Shown: positions 1 through 9,591, counted from the first letter of the stretch. The stretch is 64,000 nucleotides of DNA from Phycisphaerae bacterium (GCA_026386805.1 JAPLMX010000221.1:1-64000); one strand, 5' to 3'. Notes: generated from the letters alone by a model not told the origin. Translations and numbers: made by a program.

Positions 1-86
1 GAGACTCCACGTTAGCACCTCCAAGAGGAAAAGACCGCGAGAAGCGGGAGGACCAGGGTAGTTGAATGTTCGATTAGTCACGCGAT

Positions 87-132
87 GGCCCCTTTTAGGG
101 GCCTTCCTCATACCACCGGCTCTGCCGGTGGT
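87..132. repeat. Two back-to-back perfect hairpins
   Basis: GGCCCC/GGGGCC with a 5-base loop is followed by ACCACCGGC/GCCGGTGGT with a 3-base loop. They lie just past the stop of the leftward small membrane gene and could end its transcript, although there is no T run in that direction. The second palindrome looks like a REP-type element. Nothing else is seen before it in the window. Confidence 0.55.
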
Positions 133-149
133 TCTGATTCAACGGACGA

Positions 150-311
150 TCAGCTTAGGTAATCACGGTTGATACGCCAACCGACATAGACTCCCGCCAC
201 GCTGCCGATGCTACTAAGCACGAAACCAGTCATGAGTCCAACCTGGTCTCCTATCCACCATCCAATCCACCCCAGGACTGTCATGCCAAGAAAGATACAG
301 AGCTTGTTCAT
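150..311 (-). CDS. Small glycine-rich inner-membrane protein
   Basis: A 53-residue protein made almost wholly of two hydrophobic segments (about residues 3-18 and 25-45), with small-residue motifs such as GWIGWWIG and GSVAGVYVGW that favour helix packing, and a charged tail RINRD. The start is the internal ATG at 311 because an AGGAGG box lies 7 bases upstream; the frame stays open further upstream without a comparable box. Small proteins of this pattern are conserved hypotheticals in many bacteria; no function is known to me. It stands alone, with hairpins just past its stop. Confidence 0.7.
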   Translation of the reverse strand: MNKLCIFLGMTVLGWIGWWIGDQVGLMTGFVLSSIGSVAGVYVGWRINRDYLS

Positions 312-377
312 GTCGTATCCTCCTGATGCCCAACGCCGAGCGGCCAGGCCCCTAAGCCGAGGCAGGCCTCGTCTCAT

Positions 378-862
378 GTCTCGGCTATCGGGGGACGGAT
401 ATTCAATTCCAGGCCGAAATAAGTACCGTATCTCGAATGTCGGTCCGTTGAAGCCATTCTTCGCGTGCCAATCCGCACGTTCCAGTCAGCCGGCAGGGGG
501 TGCGCGGCACACCGGCTTTCTGCGCAATGGCGGATTCAACGCACGCGAAAAAAGTATGGTGTCGCCGGGATTCCCCCGGAATTCCCCGGCAATTGCGGGC
601 CGGGAACTGACAACTCCGCTTCGACTGCCTTCCGGACCACACAGGGATGAACACGGATTTCTTCCGGAAAATGTACCTGACACCGTCCCGTTCTCCTTCG
701 GGATCTGGCGGTTTTCCGTGCAGAGAGCATGACTCGGGGTCAGAGATGGTTCGCCCCGGAAGCGAGCGGGAACCGGATGAGCCGTTTTTCCTTTGTCGGA
801 GGGCGGGCACGCCGTTATGATGGGCAATATCGCCATATATTCACCGTTGGAGGTGATCCAGC
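378..862. other. Non-coding stretch with repeat remnants
   Basis: No convincing gene is seen; the open frames here overlap on both strands and have no recognisable product. Around 540-605 there are GGAATTCC-centred palindromes (CCCCCGGAATTCCCCGG). Around 656-700 lies, in reverse orientation, a copy of the dispersed GACGGTGTCAGGTAC repeat that recurs near 11770, 15610 and 16710. Confidence 0.5.
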
Positions 863-1042
863 ATGAAGACCAAGAAGACCTTTGACTGTGTCCGCATGAA
901 ACGACAGGGGGCCGAGCTCGTCATGAAGTAACTGGAGGGCAAGTCTCTCCAGAAGCAATTCGAATATTGGCAGAAGGGCGCGGAGGATCTCAGAAGGCTC
1001 CAGGAGAGACTGAGGCAAGACAGCAGGCGTCGAAATAAGTAA
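863..1042 (+). pseudogene. Small soluble protein split by a TAA codon
   Basis: A good ribosome binding site (TTGGAGGTG) precedes ATG, and the frame reads MKTKKTFDCVRMKRQGAELV then MK, a TAA at 929-931, and then continues coherently for 36 codons through LEGKSLQKQFEYWQKGAEDL to the end at 1042. Intact relatives that I recall are short proteins of about 55-60 residues starting 'MKTFDCVEMKR', of unknown function and sometimes near toxin-antitoxin genes. The continuity of the frame on both sides suggests a single substitution, probably of a tyrosine codon. Read-through is possible but less likely. Confidence 0.55.
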
Positions 1043-1087
1043 GACGTCCCCGTTTTCCCCGAATTCCTAGAACAGGAGGAATCGAGT

Positions 1088-2290
1088 ATGAGGTTGTTCG
1101 GAGCACGCGACATAGACGCGATGAAGGCCAAGAAACGCGCTGTGAAGCCGCTGATCGCCGCCCTCAACGGGAGGTACGACTCCGACCGCGCCGCTGCCGC
1201 TCGCGCATTGGGCGAGATCGGCGATGCACGGGCCGTAAAGCCGCTGATCACCGTCCTCAAGAAGGAGAGGCATGATAGCAGCGACGTCGCTTGGGCCGCT
1301 CGTAAGGCACTAAGCAAGATCGGTGCCCGGGCCGTAGAGCTACTGATCGCTGCCTTCAAGCGGTGGGATCCCGCCGCGCGCGCTGTTGCCGCGCGCGCAT
1401 TGGGCATGATCGGCGATGCACGGGCCGTAGAGCCGCTGATCACCGCCTTCAAGGATAACGATTACGGGGTGCGCGCTGATGCTGCTTGGGCGCTGGGCGA
1501 GATCGGCGACGCTCGGGCCGTAGAGCCGCTGATCCGCGTCCTCAACCCGTGCAACTGGGACCCCAACGTGAAACGTGCTGTCGCTGACGCGCTAGGCGCG
1601 ATCGGCGATGCACGGGCCGTAGAGCCGCTGATCGCTGCCGTCGAAGGGTATGACCAGGGTGCGGGCGCTGCTGCCGCTCACGCATTGGGCAAAATCGGCG
1701 ATGGCCGGGCCATAAAGCCGCTGGTCAACGCCCTCGGGCGCGCGAAGCATGGCTGCAACGATGATTACAGCGTGTCCGCTTGTGCTGCCGGGGCGCTACG
1801 CAGGATCGGTGCTCGGGCCGTAGAGCCACTGATCGCCGTCCTCAAGGATGAGAATCGCGACCGGCGTGCTGCTGCTGTTAAGACGCTTGACGAAATCGGT
1901 GATGCCCATGCCGTGGAGCCGCTTATCGCGACGCTCAACGATGAGGATCAGACAGTCCGACGTCATGCTGCTGACGCGCTGGGTAAGATCGGCGATGGCC
2001 GGGCCGTAAAGGCGCTGATCGGCACCCTCAAGGATGAGGATCACGAGGTGCGCACTTATGCTGCTATCGCGCTGGGTAAGATCGCCGACGGTCGGGCCGT
2101 AGAGCCCCTGATCGGCGCCCTCAAGGATGAGGATGAGACGGTCCGCTTTTGTACTGCTGACGCGCTGGACAAGATCGGCGCTCGGATCGCCGACCCGCGG
2201 ATCGCCGGTGTCGCAGATGAGATGAGGATGATTCAGCACGCACACAATGCCGACTTCATCCAATTCCTGCGCGAGGAGCTCGGCGAGTAA
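1088..2290 (+). CDS. HEAT-repeat (PBS lyase-like) scaffold protein
   Basis: The 400-residue product consists of about 11 tandem repeats of roughly 31 residues, each following [26 protein letters not shown], from about residue 17 to 365, with a non-repeated C-terminal helix rich in acidic residues. This is the HEAT/PBS-lyase repeat fold, a right-handed solenoid used for protein-protein binding. It has no signal peptide or catalytic motif, so a cytoplasmic scaffold is likely; the partner is unknown. Start ATG has AGGAGG 8 bases upstream. The high DNA similarity between repeats suggests recent expansion. It is not linked to phycobiliprotein genes, so a bilin-lyase role is unlikely. Confidence 0.85.
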   Translation: MRLFGARDIDAMKAKKRAVKPLIAALNGRYDSDRAAAARALGEIGDARAVKPLITVLKKERHDSSDVAWAARKALSKIGARAVELLIAAFKRWDPAARAVAARALGMIGDARAVEPLITAFKDNDYGVRADAAWALGEIGDARAVEPLIRVLNPCNWDPNVKRAVADALGAIGDARAVEPLIAAVEGYDQGAGAAAAHALGKIGDGRAIKPLVNALGRAKHGCNDDYSVSACAAGALRRIGARAVEPLIAVLKDENRDRRAAAVKTLDEIGDAHAVEPLIATLNDEDQTVRRHAADALGKIGDGRAVKALIGTLKDEDHEVRTYAAIALGKIADGRAVEPLIGALKDEDETVRFCTADALDKIGARIADPRIAGVADEMRMIQHAHNADFIQFLREELGE

Positions 2291-2543
2291 GGCGAGCGAG
2301 ATTCCGGAGTCAGCTAGCATGTAAGCTTGACAGTTGATGCTGCTGTGATAGCATCGAATTCGGGAGCTTCGCAGGGTCCGCCCTCAAATTAACAATTAAC
2401 CAGGAGCCTTCTTCAGCTTCGTGACGATAGCGGCCATCTGTTTGTAGAGTTGGCTATCTGGGCACACCATACTCAATTCACGAGCGAAACAAGTAAGGTG
2501 CCCCCGGAATTCCGGGCACGACGGTCCCTAGCTGGTGCCGCCC
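2291..2543. other. Intergenic with promoter-like motif and gene remnant
   Basis: TTGACA (2327-2332), a 16-base spacer and TAGCAT point rightward, but no gene follows. On the minus strand the stretch 2470-2397 reads MVCPDSQLYKQMAAIVTKLK before a TAA, which looks like the C-terminal end of a lost protein. Around 2497-2520 a GGAATTCC palindrome recurs. Confidence 0.3.
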
Positions 2544-3380
2544 CTAATCCGTTTTGAATCTTTCCGCCGCATCGTCCACTTGGTCCAAGCTGTCATAGAG
2601 CTCGGCAATCTTCTGAGATGGAAATAAGTCCCGCCATCCGGACGAGAGCAACGCGTTCCTCACTTGGCTCGAGATTGCGTCGCCTGTGGCCAGTTCGTTG
2701 ACTAACACCTCGAACCTTGCGGCTAAGGCTATGAGAATACGCGCCATAACGTCTTGTGTTGTTCCGGAAGCCACATCGAGTCGTGATGGCCCGGCGTCGA
2801 GTGGGCACAGGACCACAATTTGCTTGTAGTATTCGTCGGAGCCTGTCCCATGGCGTGACCAATGGCAATCGCCTCCAAATCGCAACTCAAGGGGAGTCTC
2901 ATCGATACCCAGTCTTCTAAACGCAATAGGGCCAGGCCCGAGTAGACCACGCAATCTTGGAAACTGTTCTTTGGAGGCTTGAAGCAACGCCCGTCTGTCG
3001 ATCTTCCCCTGTGTGATGTACTCCTCGTAATCCAATACAGAGAACTCCATCCCGTTCAACTCGATGGAATCAAATGGGGGCAACTGATCGAGTTCTTCTG
3101 CGCTGAGCACATATGATGCCTCATCTCGTCCGGCCGTGATGTTCTGGGAGAGCATCCGAATCGTAGCCTCGTAACTTCGATTAGCAAATGGGTCATCAAC
3201 AGCAGCTCTAGCTTCTCGGATGAGGTCATCTACTGCCTTACGTTCTGTGGGCGTTCGTGTTCTAACGGTCACCTCCATACCGGCCAACGTCTTGCCAGAG
3301 AAAACACCCTCCCGCGATATGGGCTTGCCTAATGCAATGGGGATCGTGATTTGGTCAATGCGAATAAGCTTCCGCTCCAT
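2544..3380 (-). CDS. Hypothetical protein, unknown family
   Basis: A 278-residue soluble protein with no motif I recognise. It begins MERKLIRIDQITIPIALGKP and contains an acidic central part (SAEELDQLPPFDSIELNGME, about residues 97-116) and a C-terminal helical part. The start at 3380 is chosen because AAGGAGG ends 3-4 bases before it; an ATG one codon earlier sits too close to that box and a further one at 3440 has none. It is a lone gene between repeat-rich spacers. Base composition is more AT-rich than the core genes, which would fit horizontal acquisition, but this is only an impression. Confidence 0.65.
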   Translation of the reverse strand: MERKLIRIDQITIPIALGKPISREGVFSGKTLAGMEVTVRTRTPTERKAVDDLIREARAAVDDPFANRSYEATIRMLSQNITAGRDEASYVLSAEELDQLPPFDSIELNGMEFSVLDYEEYITQGKIDRRALLQASKEQFPRLRGLLGPGPIAFRRLGIDETPLELRFGGDCHWSRHGTGSDEYYKQIVVLCPLDAGPSRLDVASGTTQDVMARILIALAARFEVLVNELATGDAISSQVRNALLSSGWRDLFPSQKIAELYDSLDQVDDAAERFKTD

Positions 3381-4104
3381 CATGCCTCCTTGCTCTTTAT
3401 AGTTCTCCACTGGGCCCTCCAACTCCTGCACCCGGTGCACTCATTTCGACCTCCCATACCCACACAACCCGCCTCGGGCTCGAACTCATCCCTCGCAGGC
3501 TGATCCGGGGCATCTTCCTGAGAGTATTATGGCGGGGGCAGGAAGAGAGAACAAGTGAAAAATGACACAGAGAAAGGCACGGCGGGACGGTGCGTCGGTG
3601 TGTGGGAAAGTGCGGGAATTCCGGGGACCTCTATGAGCAAGCCGTTGTCAAGCCTGTCCCTTCACAGGGTTCAGGGCAAGCTCTGAGCCTGTCGAAGGGA
3701 CGGTCGCGGGATTTTTCGCGGGAATTCCACCCTCCGTCCCCAGCAGCCCAGTCCGGCCAGGTAATCCCGCCGCCCGGCCTTCGGCCGGAACCAAGATTGC
3801 CTCTCGCCAAGCCGCCAAGAGCGCTGAGAAAAACGAAACCAGATCTGTGTCTTCCCCTTGGCGATCTCTGCGTCTTGGCGCGAGACACAAATCTCTTTGT
3901 TACCCAACAGAGGGAGGAAGGAGGCCCGCGTTTACGCGCTCCTGAGCCGCCTGAAGGCGGTACTCCGAACGGTGTCCCCCGCCCTCTATCCCCGCTCCGT
4001 GGTCTCCGTGCCCTCCGTGGTGGAGAATAACGGGGTTCTTACAGGGCAAGGAGGCTTCTGTGCTCCGGCTCCTCCCCGACGGTCATTGGCGTCCTCCGGG
4101 TGCC
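3381..4104. other. Repeat-rich non-coding spacer
   Basis: No gene is supported. The stretch holds several dispersed repeats: at 3643-3700 two arms of CCCTGAGCCTGTCGAAGGGA type; at 3797-3885 an imperfect palindrome with CGCCAAGCCGCCAAGAG on the left and TTGGCGATCTCTGCGTCTTG on the right; at 3940-3970 CCGCCTGAAGGCGG; and at 3998-4023 three 9-base units of CTCCGTGGT type. Short open frames across these repeats are artefacts. Confidence 0.5.
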
Positions 4105-4133
4105 TTGACATCCCTGCGCCGACCCCCTATAGT
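4105..4133 (+). promoter_or_regulatory. Consensus-like promoter without a clear gene
   Basis: TTGACA (4105-4110), an exact 17-base spacer and TATAGT (4128-4133). The only open frame behind it starts at an ATG at 4174 and ends after 21 codons (MTARKPDRRRSQWEDTGLGF, then T), so the promoter may drive a small RNA or the leader of a lost gene. It points toward, and converges with, the AraC-type gene. Confidence 0.5.
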
Positions 4134-4304
4134 CGAGAGGGTCTGGTACTCGGCCAGCATCAGAATCGTGGAGATGACGGCGCGAAAGCCGGATCGGCGT
4201 CGGTCGCAGTGGGAAGACACGGGTCTTGGTTTTACATGAGGCATGTGGCAGCGTGGTGACTTTCATAACGATCCATGCGACCACACGCCGGCAGATCGCC
4301 CGGA

Positions 4305-5189
4305 TCAGCCACGCTTGAGCCTGGCATCTTGGCCGGGACTGACGCCGAACAGGCGCTTATACTCTCGGCTGAATTGGGGAGCACTCTCGTATCCAACGGC
4401 GAAGGCCGCGGCGCTGGCCGTGTAACCATCCTGAACCATCAGTAGACACGCCTTGCCCAGTCGAACGCCCTTGAGGTACTGAAGAGGCGACAGGGTGGTT
4501 ACCGCCTTGAATCTCTGATAGAAGATCGAAGGGCTCATCCTGGCCTGCCGTGCGAGCGATTCGACGTCAATCGGCTTGGCATAGTCTCGATGCAGGTGAT
4601 CCAGGACCCGGCTGATCTGGGCGAAGTGAGTGTTCCCCGCGGCCAAGGCGCGCAGTACCTCGCCTCGCTCACCTTGCAGCACACGGTAGACGATCTCTCG
4701 AACGAATTGCGGCCCCAGGACCTTGGAATCGGTTGGCGATTGCAGACAGTCGAGAAGACGGACCGCCGCGTCTCTCAGCGGTTGGGTGAGTGGGCTAGCG
4801 TACAGACCACGCGGAACCGACTGCGGGCTGGGAGACTCGCCGCCCATTTCCAGAAGCAACTCGCCGATCATCAGGGGATCGACTGCGATCGCAAGGAGCA
4901 GGATCGGATTCTGCGGACTGGCGTGCGGAGTCTCACACTCGACGGGCATCGGTACCGCCGTGACAAGATAGTTGTCGACATCATAGATGTAGACGTCCCC
5001 ACTGAAATAGACACGCTTGGAGCCCTGGGCAATGATGAGAATCCAGGGCTCATATACGGCGGCATGCCTCGGCAAAGGCCGCGAGATGCGATAGAGCTTG
5101 ACGCCTGACAGCGAGGTGGGATTGGGCCCTTCTCGGGTGGCCAGCGCACCCAGGAGCGCCACGAGTCGGTTTTCTGCCGGGGTTTTCAT
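4305..5189 (-). CDS. AraC-family transcriptional regulator
   Basis: A 294-residue regulator with two parts. Residues about 25-180 match the AraC_N cupin-like effector domain, with the phrase EPWILIIAQGSKRVYFSGD typical of the YqhC-like group. Residues about 195-290 carry a double helix-turn-helix: IDVESLARQARMSPSIFYQR and then the signature AAAFAVGYESAPQFSREYKR. Members of this group sense aldehydes or other small organic molecules and activate a nearby oxidoreductase, but no such gene is adjacent here, so the target is unknown. Upstream, a PQQ-propeller gene starts in the opposite direction about 150 bases away. Confidence 0.88.
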   Translation of the reverse strand: MKTPAENRLVALLGALATREGPNPTSLSGVKLYRISRPLPRHAAVYEPWILIIAQGSKRVYFSGDVYIYDVDNYLVTAVPMPVECETPHASPQNPILLLAIAVDPLMIGELLLEMGGESPSPQSVPRGLYASPLTQPLRDAAVRLLDCLQSPTDSKVLGPQFVREIVYRVLQGERGEVLRALAAGNTHFAQISRVLDHLHRDYAKPIDVESLARQARMSPSIFYQRFKAVTTLSPLQYLKGVRLGKACLLMVQDGYTASAAAFAVGYESAPQFSREYKRLFGVSPGQDARLKRG

Positions 5190-5337
5190 ATCGCGATCAT
5201 ACCTCGCGACGTAGGATTAGGCAAGACATTCGTAGATTCAGGCATTGATCCAATCGCAGCCTTCATCCATACTTGGAAGGGGTAAAGGCAGGTGGATTTG
5301 GCACGGTAACCCCCAAGTAAGAATACAGAGGAGTCCT

Positions 5338-6696
5338 ATGAGAACATCGACGAATCACCGCTGTTGTTGGCTGGCATTGGCTATCGTCGGCTGTTGCTGT
5401 CTGTTCCCGACCAGCGCCTGGGCGGCGGACTGGCCGCAGTATCTTGGACCGGCCAGAAACTCAACGTCACCGGAGAAAGGACTTTTGCGCTCTTGGCCCC
5501 AGAAGGGGCCGGAGGTGGTATGGACTGTTGCTGTTGGTATAGGCTATGGTGGGCCTGTCATCAAGGACGGCAAGGTGTACTTGCTCGACAGGGATGATAA
5601 GGTGGGTGATAAACTGCGGTGCTTGGACCTCTCCAATGGCAAGGAACTCTGGAATTTTGCCTATGATGCTCCCGGATCTGTGATGTTTCCTGGCTCGCGC
5701 AGCGTGCCGATCGTGGACGGCAATCACACTTATTCGTGTGGTCCCTATGGCGATCTCTATTGCATCAACATAAACACACACAAACCGGTCTGGAATAAGA
5801 ACGTCTGGAAGGATTTTGGCGGCGGCAGAATCCCGATATGGGCTATTACTCAGTGCCCTCTGGTTTACGGTGATCTACTGATTATAGCATCCCAAGCTCC
5901 TGAAGCTGGTGTGGTTGCCTATAATAAACTCACCGGCACTATTGCCTGGAAAACGCCCAATCTTGGCAATGAAACCTATGTCAGTCCGGCAGTGGTAAAG
6001 ATAGACGGAACAGACCATGTGGTCATGGTTACTTCATCCACTAATCGTATCGGACATCCAGAATTGGCAAATGCTTTGGGTAATGTGGTTGGAATAGAAC
6101 CCCTTACGAGGAAAATTCTCTGGAAATATGATAAGTGGCAGTGTCACATTTCGGTGCCGAGTGCCGCTGACGCCGGTGATAGCAGAGTCCTTGTTGTAGG
6201 CGGATATGAACTCGGTGCCGTTATGATAAAGGTCGAAAAGAAGGCAGACGGCAGCTACGGCGCAACAGAACTTTTCAAGACCGAAGAATTCGGCGATCAA
6301 ACAAAGCCGCCGATACTACACAACGGTTATTTCTATGCTCAGTACGGAACCAACAGCCGACACGACGGCCTGGCGTGTATGAGCATGGATGGCAAGATCA
6401 TGTGGAAGACAGGACGTTCACCCGATTTCAACAAAGGCAGTATGATTCTGGCCGACGGCCTGATTCTGGCTACGGACGGTAGGAAGACTCTGTATCTCAT
6501 CGAGCCTGATCCATCTGGATTCAAGGCACTGGCATCAGCAGAGGTGCTTGGAGAAGGAGGAACCGGATCAGAAAATGATCCTCTGGCTTCCAGAGTTGGA
6601 GGTTCGACCCAGAACTGGGCACCGTTGGCACTTTCCAATGGAAGGCTCCTCATCCGAGACCAGAGCCGGTTGAAGTGTGTCAAAGTCGCGGAGTGA
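5338..6696 (+). CDS. Exported PQQ-type beta-propeller protein
   Basis: The 452-residue product starts with a signal peptide (MRTSTNHRCC, a hydrophobic core, cleavage after TSAWA) followed by ADWPQYLGPARNSTSPE, a planctomycete-type opening of PQQ/WD-like propellers. Repeated 'blade' motifs follow: GKVYLLDRDD, GKELWNF, KPVWNKN, GTIAWKTPN, GKIMWKT. Such proteins are periplasmic or surface eight-bladed propellers; most bind no PQQ and have unknown ligands. I start at the ATG at 5338, which has GAGGAGT upstream and the signal peptide, not at the start of the longer open frame. It is the only intact member of a three-gene tandem family. Confidence 0.85.
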   Translation: MRTSTNHRCCWLALAIVGCCCLFPTSAWAADWPQYLGPARNSTSPEKGLLRSWPQKGPEVVWTVAVGIGYGGPVIKDGKVYLLDRDDKVGDKLRCLDLSNGKELWNFAYDAPGSVMFPGSRSVPIVDGNHTYSCGPYGDLYCININTHKPVWNKNVWKDFGGGRIPIWAITQCPLVYGDLLIIASQAPEAGVVAYNKLTGTIAWKTPNLGNETYVSPAVVKIDGTDHVVMVTSSTNRIGHPELANALGNVVGIEPLTRKILWKYDKWQCHISVPSAADAGDSRVLVVGGYELGAVMIKVEKKADGSYGATELFKTEEFGDQTKPPILHNGYFYAQYGTNSRHDGLACMSMDGKIMWKTGRSPDFNKGSMILADGLILATDGRKTLYLIEPDPSGFKALASAEVLGEGGTGSENDPLASRVGGSTQNWAPLALSNGRLLIRDQSRLKCVKVAE

Positions 6697-6890
6697 CGGC
6701 AATGACAAAGGCACGATTGATGCCTATCCTGGGGTTATAGGGACAGACCGCCGTCAGACCGATGGAGATGGGGCGCGAATAGTCTCATTATCTTGTCACC
6801 GCTCGGGTGATCGTGCCACTATATGGACAGGTGCCGTCGCTCGCAGTATAAGGCTATCAAAGATCAGAAACCGGAACGTAGAGGAGTCTT

Positions 6891-8184
6891 ATGAGAACAT
6901 CGTCGAATCGATCCTGTCGTTGGCTGGCGTTGGCTATCGCCGGCTGCTGCTGTCTGTTCACTACCAGCGCCTGGGCCGCGGACTGGCCGCAATGGCGCGG
7001 GACCAACCGGGACGGAACGTCCGCGGATACCGGGCCTGCTCAAGGAATGGCCGAAAGAGGGCCCACCGCTCGCCTGGAAGATCAAGGGACTCGGCGGCGG
7101 CTACAGCGGTCCTTCCATTGCCGCCGGCCGGATCTTCGGCATGAGCAATCGCGGCAACGACGAAGTAGTCTGGGCCCTGTCCGAGACGGATGGCAAGGAG
7201 CTTTGGGCGGCGCGCCTGGGGCCGGCCTTCAAACAGCCAGGGTGGCCGCAGGGAAAAGAGGGTCCGGGATGCACGCCGACGGTCGATGGGGAACTGCTCT
7301 ATGTTGAGGGCATGGGCGGCGCAGTGGCTTGCCTGCAGGTCAAAGACGGCAAGATCCTCTGGCAGCACAGTCTGACGCGCGATTTTGGCGGAAGCGTGCC
7401 ACCCTGGAGTTACCGCGAATCGCCACTCGTCGATGGTGATAAGGTCATCTGCACCCCCGGCGGCCAGGACGCGACTCTGGTCGCCCTCGACAAGCTGACC
7501 GGCAAGACGATCTGGAAGAGCCAGGTGCCCGATGGTCCCAAAGCGGCCTACACCTCGGCCATCGCCATCGACTGCGATGGGCAGCGCCAGTACGTGCAGT
7601 TCACCCAAAAGGCACTCGTCGGCGTCGCGGCGTCCGACGGCAAGTTCCTCTGGCGGTATAACCGGGCCGCCAATGGCAACGGTATCATCTGTTCCACGCC
7701 GCTCTACCACGAGGGCCTGGTGTTCGCCGCCTCGGCCTATGGTGCGGGCGGTGGGCTGGTGAAGCTGAGCAAGGATGCGAACGGTGGGGTCAAGGCCGAG
7801 GAAGTCTATTTCTCCAAGAAGATGCAAAACCACCACGGCGGCATGATCGTCTTCGACGGCTGCCTGTATGGCGCCAACGGCGGCAATGAGGGTGGCTCCC
7901 TCGTCTGTCTCGACTTCCAGACCGGCAACGTCCTGTGGGACGGGCGCGACAGCGGGGCGCCGAAAGGCTCGCTGGCCCTGGCGGAGGGCCGACTCTACTA
8001 TCGCGCCGAGAACGGCACCATGCTCCTGATTGAGCCGAACCGGAAGCAATGCGTCGAGCGGGGCCGCTTCGACCAGCCCGACCGCAGCAAGCAGCCGGCC
8101 TGGACGCACCCAGTCATTGCCAACGGCAAACTGTACCTCCGCGACCAGGATGTACTGCTCTGCTACGACGTCAAGGCGAAGTAA
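6891..8184 (+). pseudogene. PQQ-type propeller gene, frameshifted copy
   Basis: A paralogue of the preceding gene. The first frame gives a signal peptide (MRTSSNRSC..., TSAWA) and [18 protein letters not shown], then goes out of frame at a GGG run (7032-7034). Removing one G restores [20 protein letters not shown] and joins the second frame, which continues to 8184 with blade motifs [38 protein letters not shown]. The ribosome binding site GAGGAG is intact. Either a single-base insertion inactivated the gene or the G count is a sequencing error. The two signal peptides are nearly identical, indicating recent duplication. Confidence 0.8.
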
Positions 8185-8239
8185 CAGAACCCGTTCGCCG
8201 GGCCGCGCGACCCTCGCCCGGCGAGAAGCACTGGCACGG

Positions 8240-8530
8240 GGCAACGGCAACGACGGCCTCGTTTGCCTGGACTGGAAGACCGGCAAGGCCATGTGGAGCG
8301 CCCCGGAAATCGGGATGGGCGCGGTGATCGCTGCCGATGGGATGCTCTATGTCTACGCCCAGGATGGAAAGACATACCTGGTCAAGCCCAATCCGGCGGC
8401 GTTCGAGCCGGTGAGCCAGTTTGGCGTCTCGGAGGGCACGAACGAGCACTGGGCTCATCCGACGATTGCCAACGGACGGCTCTACATCCGCCACGGCGAT
8501 GCTCTGGTTGCGTACAACATCAAAGGCTGA
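8240..8530 (+). pseudogene. C-terminal fragment of a third PQQ-type propeller
   Basis: The last 96 codons read NGNDGLVCLDWKTGKAMW, then two further blades (GMLYVYAQDGKTYLVKPNP and HPTIANGRLYIRHGDALVAY) and stop at 8530. Everything upstream in this frame is out-of-frame sequence of the preceding copy, so the N-terminal three quarters are missing. The fragment follows the second propeller gene directly and probably records a deletion between tandem copies. Confidence 0.75.
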
Positions 8531-8581
8531 CAAGACCCTGGCGGTGGCCCGCAGCATCGGCTGCGACGAGTAGTACAGCTT

Positions 8582-8716
8582 CCCACGAATTTTCTTGCAA
8601 TACTGCCCGGTGGGATGTAGTGTGAGGGGGAGCTTGCGTGCCCGCCTTCCTGCGCCGCCGGTCGGTGCAGCATGGGGCTGGGCAGGAACTTGGGATCCTT
8701 GGGGCTGTTCGGTCAT
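8582..8716 (-). pseudogene. N-terminal remnant of a recombinase-associated protein
   Basis: A start ATG with TGGAGGT upstream opens a frame reading MTEQPQGSQVPAQPHAAPTG and then LPLTLHPTGQYCKKIRGKLY, which resembles the DNA-binding N-terminus of tyrosine recombinases common in planctomycetes ('PHPNGQWCKKIRGKVHYFG'). Similarity ends after about 50 residues, where the frame runs into unrelated sequence and the antisense of the propeller fragment. The recombinase body is absent. The identification is from memory of the family and is tentative. Confidence 0.4.
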
Positions 8717-8842
8717 GTTGACTACCTCCAATACCACTGCTTGTTGCGTTGCCCATATTCACAACGGCAGGCACCTTGTAATGGTTGTAGTAACGGTTGT
8801 ACAGCCCATTTTTGCACGGTAGGCAAGATTGATGTAAGTCGT

Positions 8843-8848
8843 TATAAT
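8843..8848 (+). promoter_or_regulatory. -10 box ahead of the tRNA pair
   Basis: TATAAT stands 10 bases before the first base of tRNA-Met, at the expected distance for a tRNA promoter. No good -35 element is visible 16-18 bases upstream (AGGCAA is the best candidate). Confidence 0.45.
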
Positions 8849-8858
8849 TCAGTTACTT

Positions 8859-8932
8859 GGCGGCGTAGCTCAGCTGGTTAGAGCATGGGATTCATAAGCC
8901 CAGGGTCGTCGGTTCGATTCCGACCGCCGCTA
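8859..8932 (+). tRNA. tRNA-Met (CAT)
   Basis: A complete cloverleaf: acceptor GGCGGCG with CGCCGCT, D arm GCTCAGCTGGTTAGAGC, anticodon loop TTCATAA giving CAT, T arm GTCGG-TTCGATT-CCGAC, discriminator A. CCA is not encoded. Overall it is like elongator tRNA-Met; the anticodon stem has one A-G mismatch at the loop-closing pair. A CAT anticodon could also be tRNA-Ile2, but the body fits Met better. Confidence 0.9.
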
Positions 8933-8961
8933 TGTTTATTTTTAGGCCGTTGGTTATTGGT

Positions 8962-9034
8962 GCCCCCATCGTCTAGTGGCCTAGGATATCAGGTTCTCAT
9001 CCTGGAGACAGGGGTTCGACTCCCCTTGGGGGTA
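8962..9034 (+). tRNA. tRNA-Glu (CTC)
   Basis: Acceptor GCCCCCA with TGGGGGT, anticodon stem TCAGG/CCTGG, loop TTCTCAT giving CTC, T arm AGGGG-TTCGACT-CCCCT, discriminator A and no encoded CCA. It lies 29 bases after tRNA-Met and is followed by a T6 run (9036-9041) that may help end transcription. Confidence 0.92.
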
Positions 9035-9101
9035 CTTTTTTGTTGGGCGAGGCGGCGGGCCGCAGGACGGCCCGCCGCTGCACCATTGCCTGTCGAAGAC
9101 C

Positions 9102-9591
9102 GTGGAAATCCACCTATCCCCCATCACATCGGCCGACCGTCCGGCCATGCTCGATCTGTTCAACCACTACGTCCAACACGGCTTCTGTGCCCTTGCCGAG
9201 CAGCCGATGCCGCCCGCCTTTATCGACCGGCTCCTTGACTTGGCCAAAGGCTACCCAGCCCTGACTGTCAAAGACCCCGCCGGAAGCCTGCTGGGTTTCG
9301 GCCTCCTCCGCCCACACAACCCGCTGTCCACCTTCGCCCACACCGCCGAAATCGCCTATTTTCTCACCCCCGACCGCACCCGCCAGGGCCTCGGCACGCG
9401 CCTCCTGCACGAGCTCGAGCGTGGAGCCAGGGAAGAGCATTCGCACGATTCTCGCCGGCATTTCCTCGCTCAACGAAGCCAGTCTTGCCTTCCACCGCAA
9501 GCACGGCTTCCTCGAAGCCGGCCGCTTCCGCCAAGTCTGCCTCAAAAAGGGCACCCTCTTCGACGTCATCTGGATGCAAAAGATGCTCTAA
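9102..9591 (+). pseudogene. GNAT N-acetyltransferase, frameshifted
   Basis: From a GTG start the frame reads like the start of a phosphinothricin-acetyltransferase-type GNAT enzyme: ITSADRPAMLDLFNHYVQHG and the acetyl-CoA loop TPDRTRQGLGTRLLHELE. Near 9420-9433 the frame changes. The other frame then gives the expected C-terminal half, SIRTILAGISSLNEASLAFH, RKHGFLEAGRFRQV and LFDVIWMQKML before TAA at 9589. The two halves together have normal family length (about 160 residues). A small indel in a GC-rich stretch is the simplest cause. Confidence 0.75.

Noticed and set aside
3590-4284. Several overlapping open frames of 75-146 codons
   Set aside because: They cross dispersed palindromes and repeats, overlap each other on both strands and have no family features.
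8859-9034. tRNA pair as an integration site with an element to the right
   Set aside because: A recombinase remnant lies nearby at 8582-8716, but no repeat of a tRNA 3' end was found downstream that could mark an attachment site.
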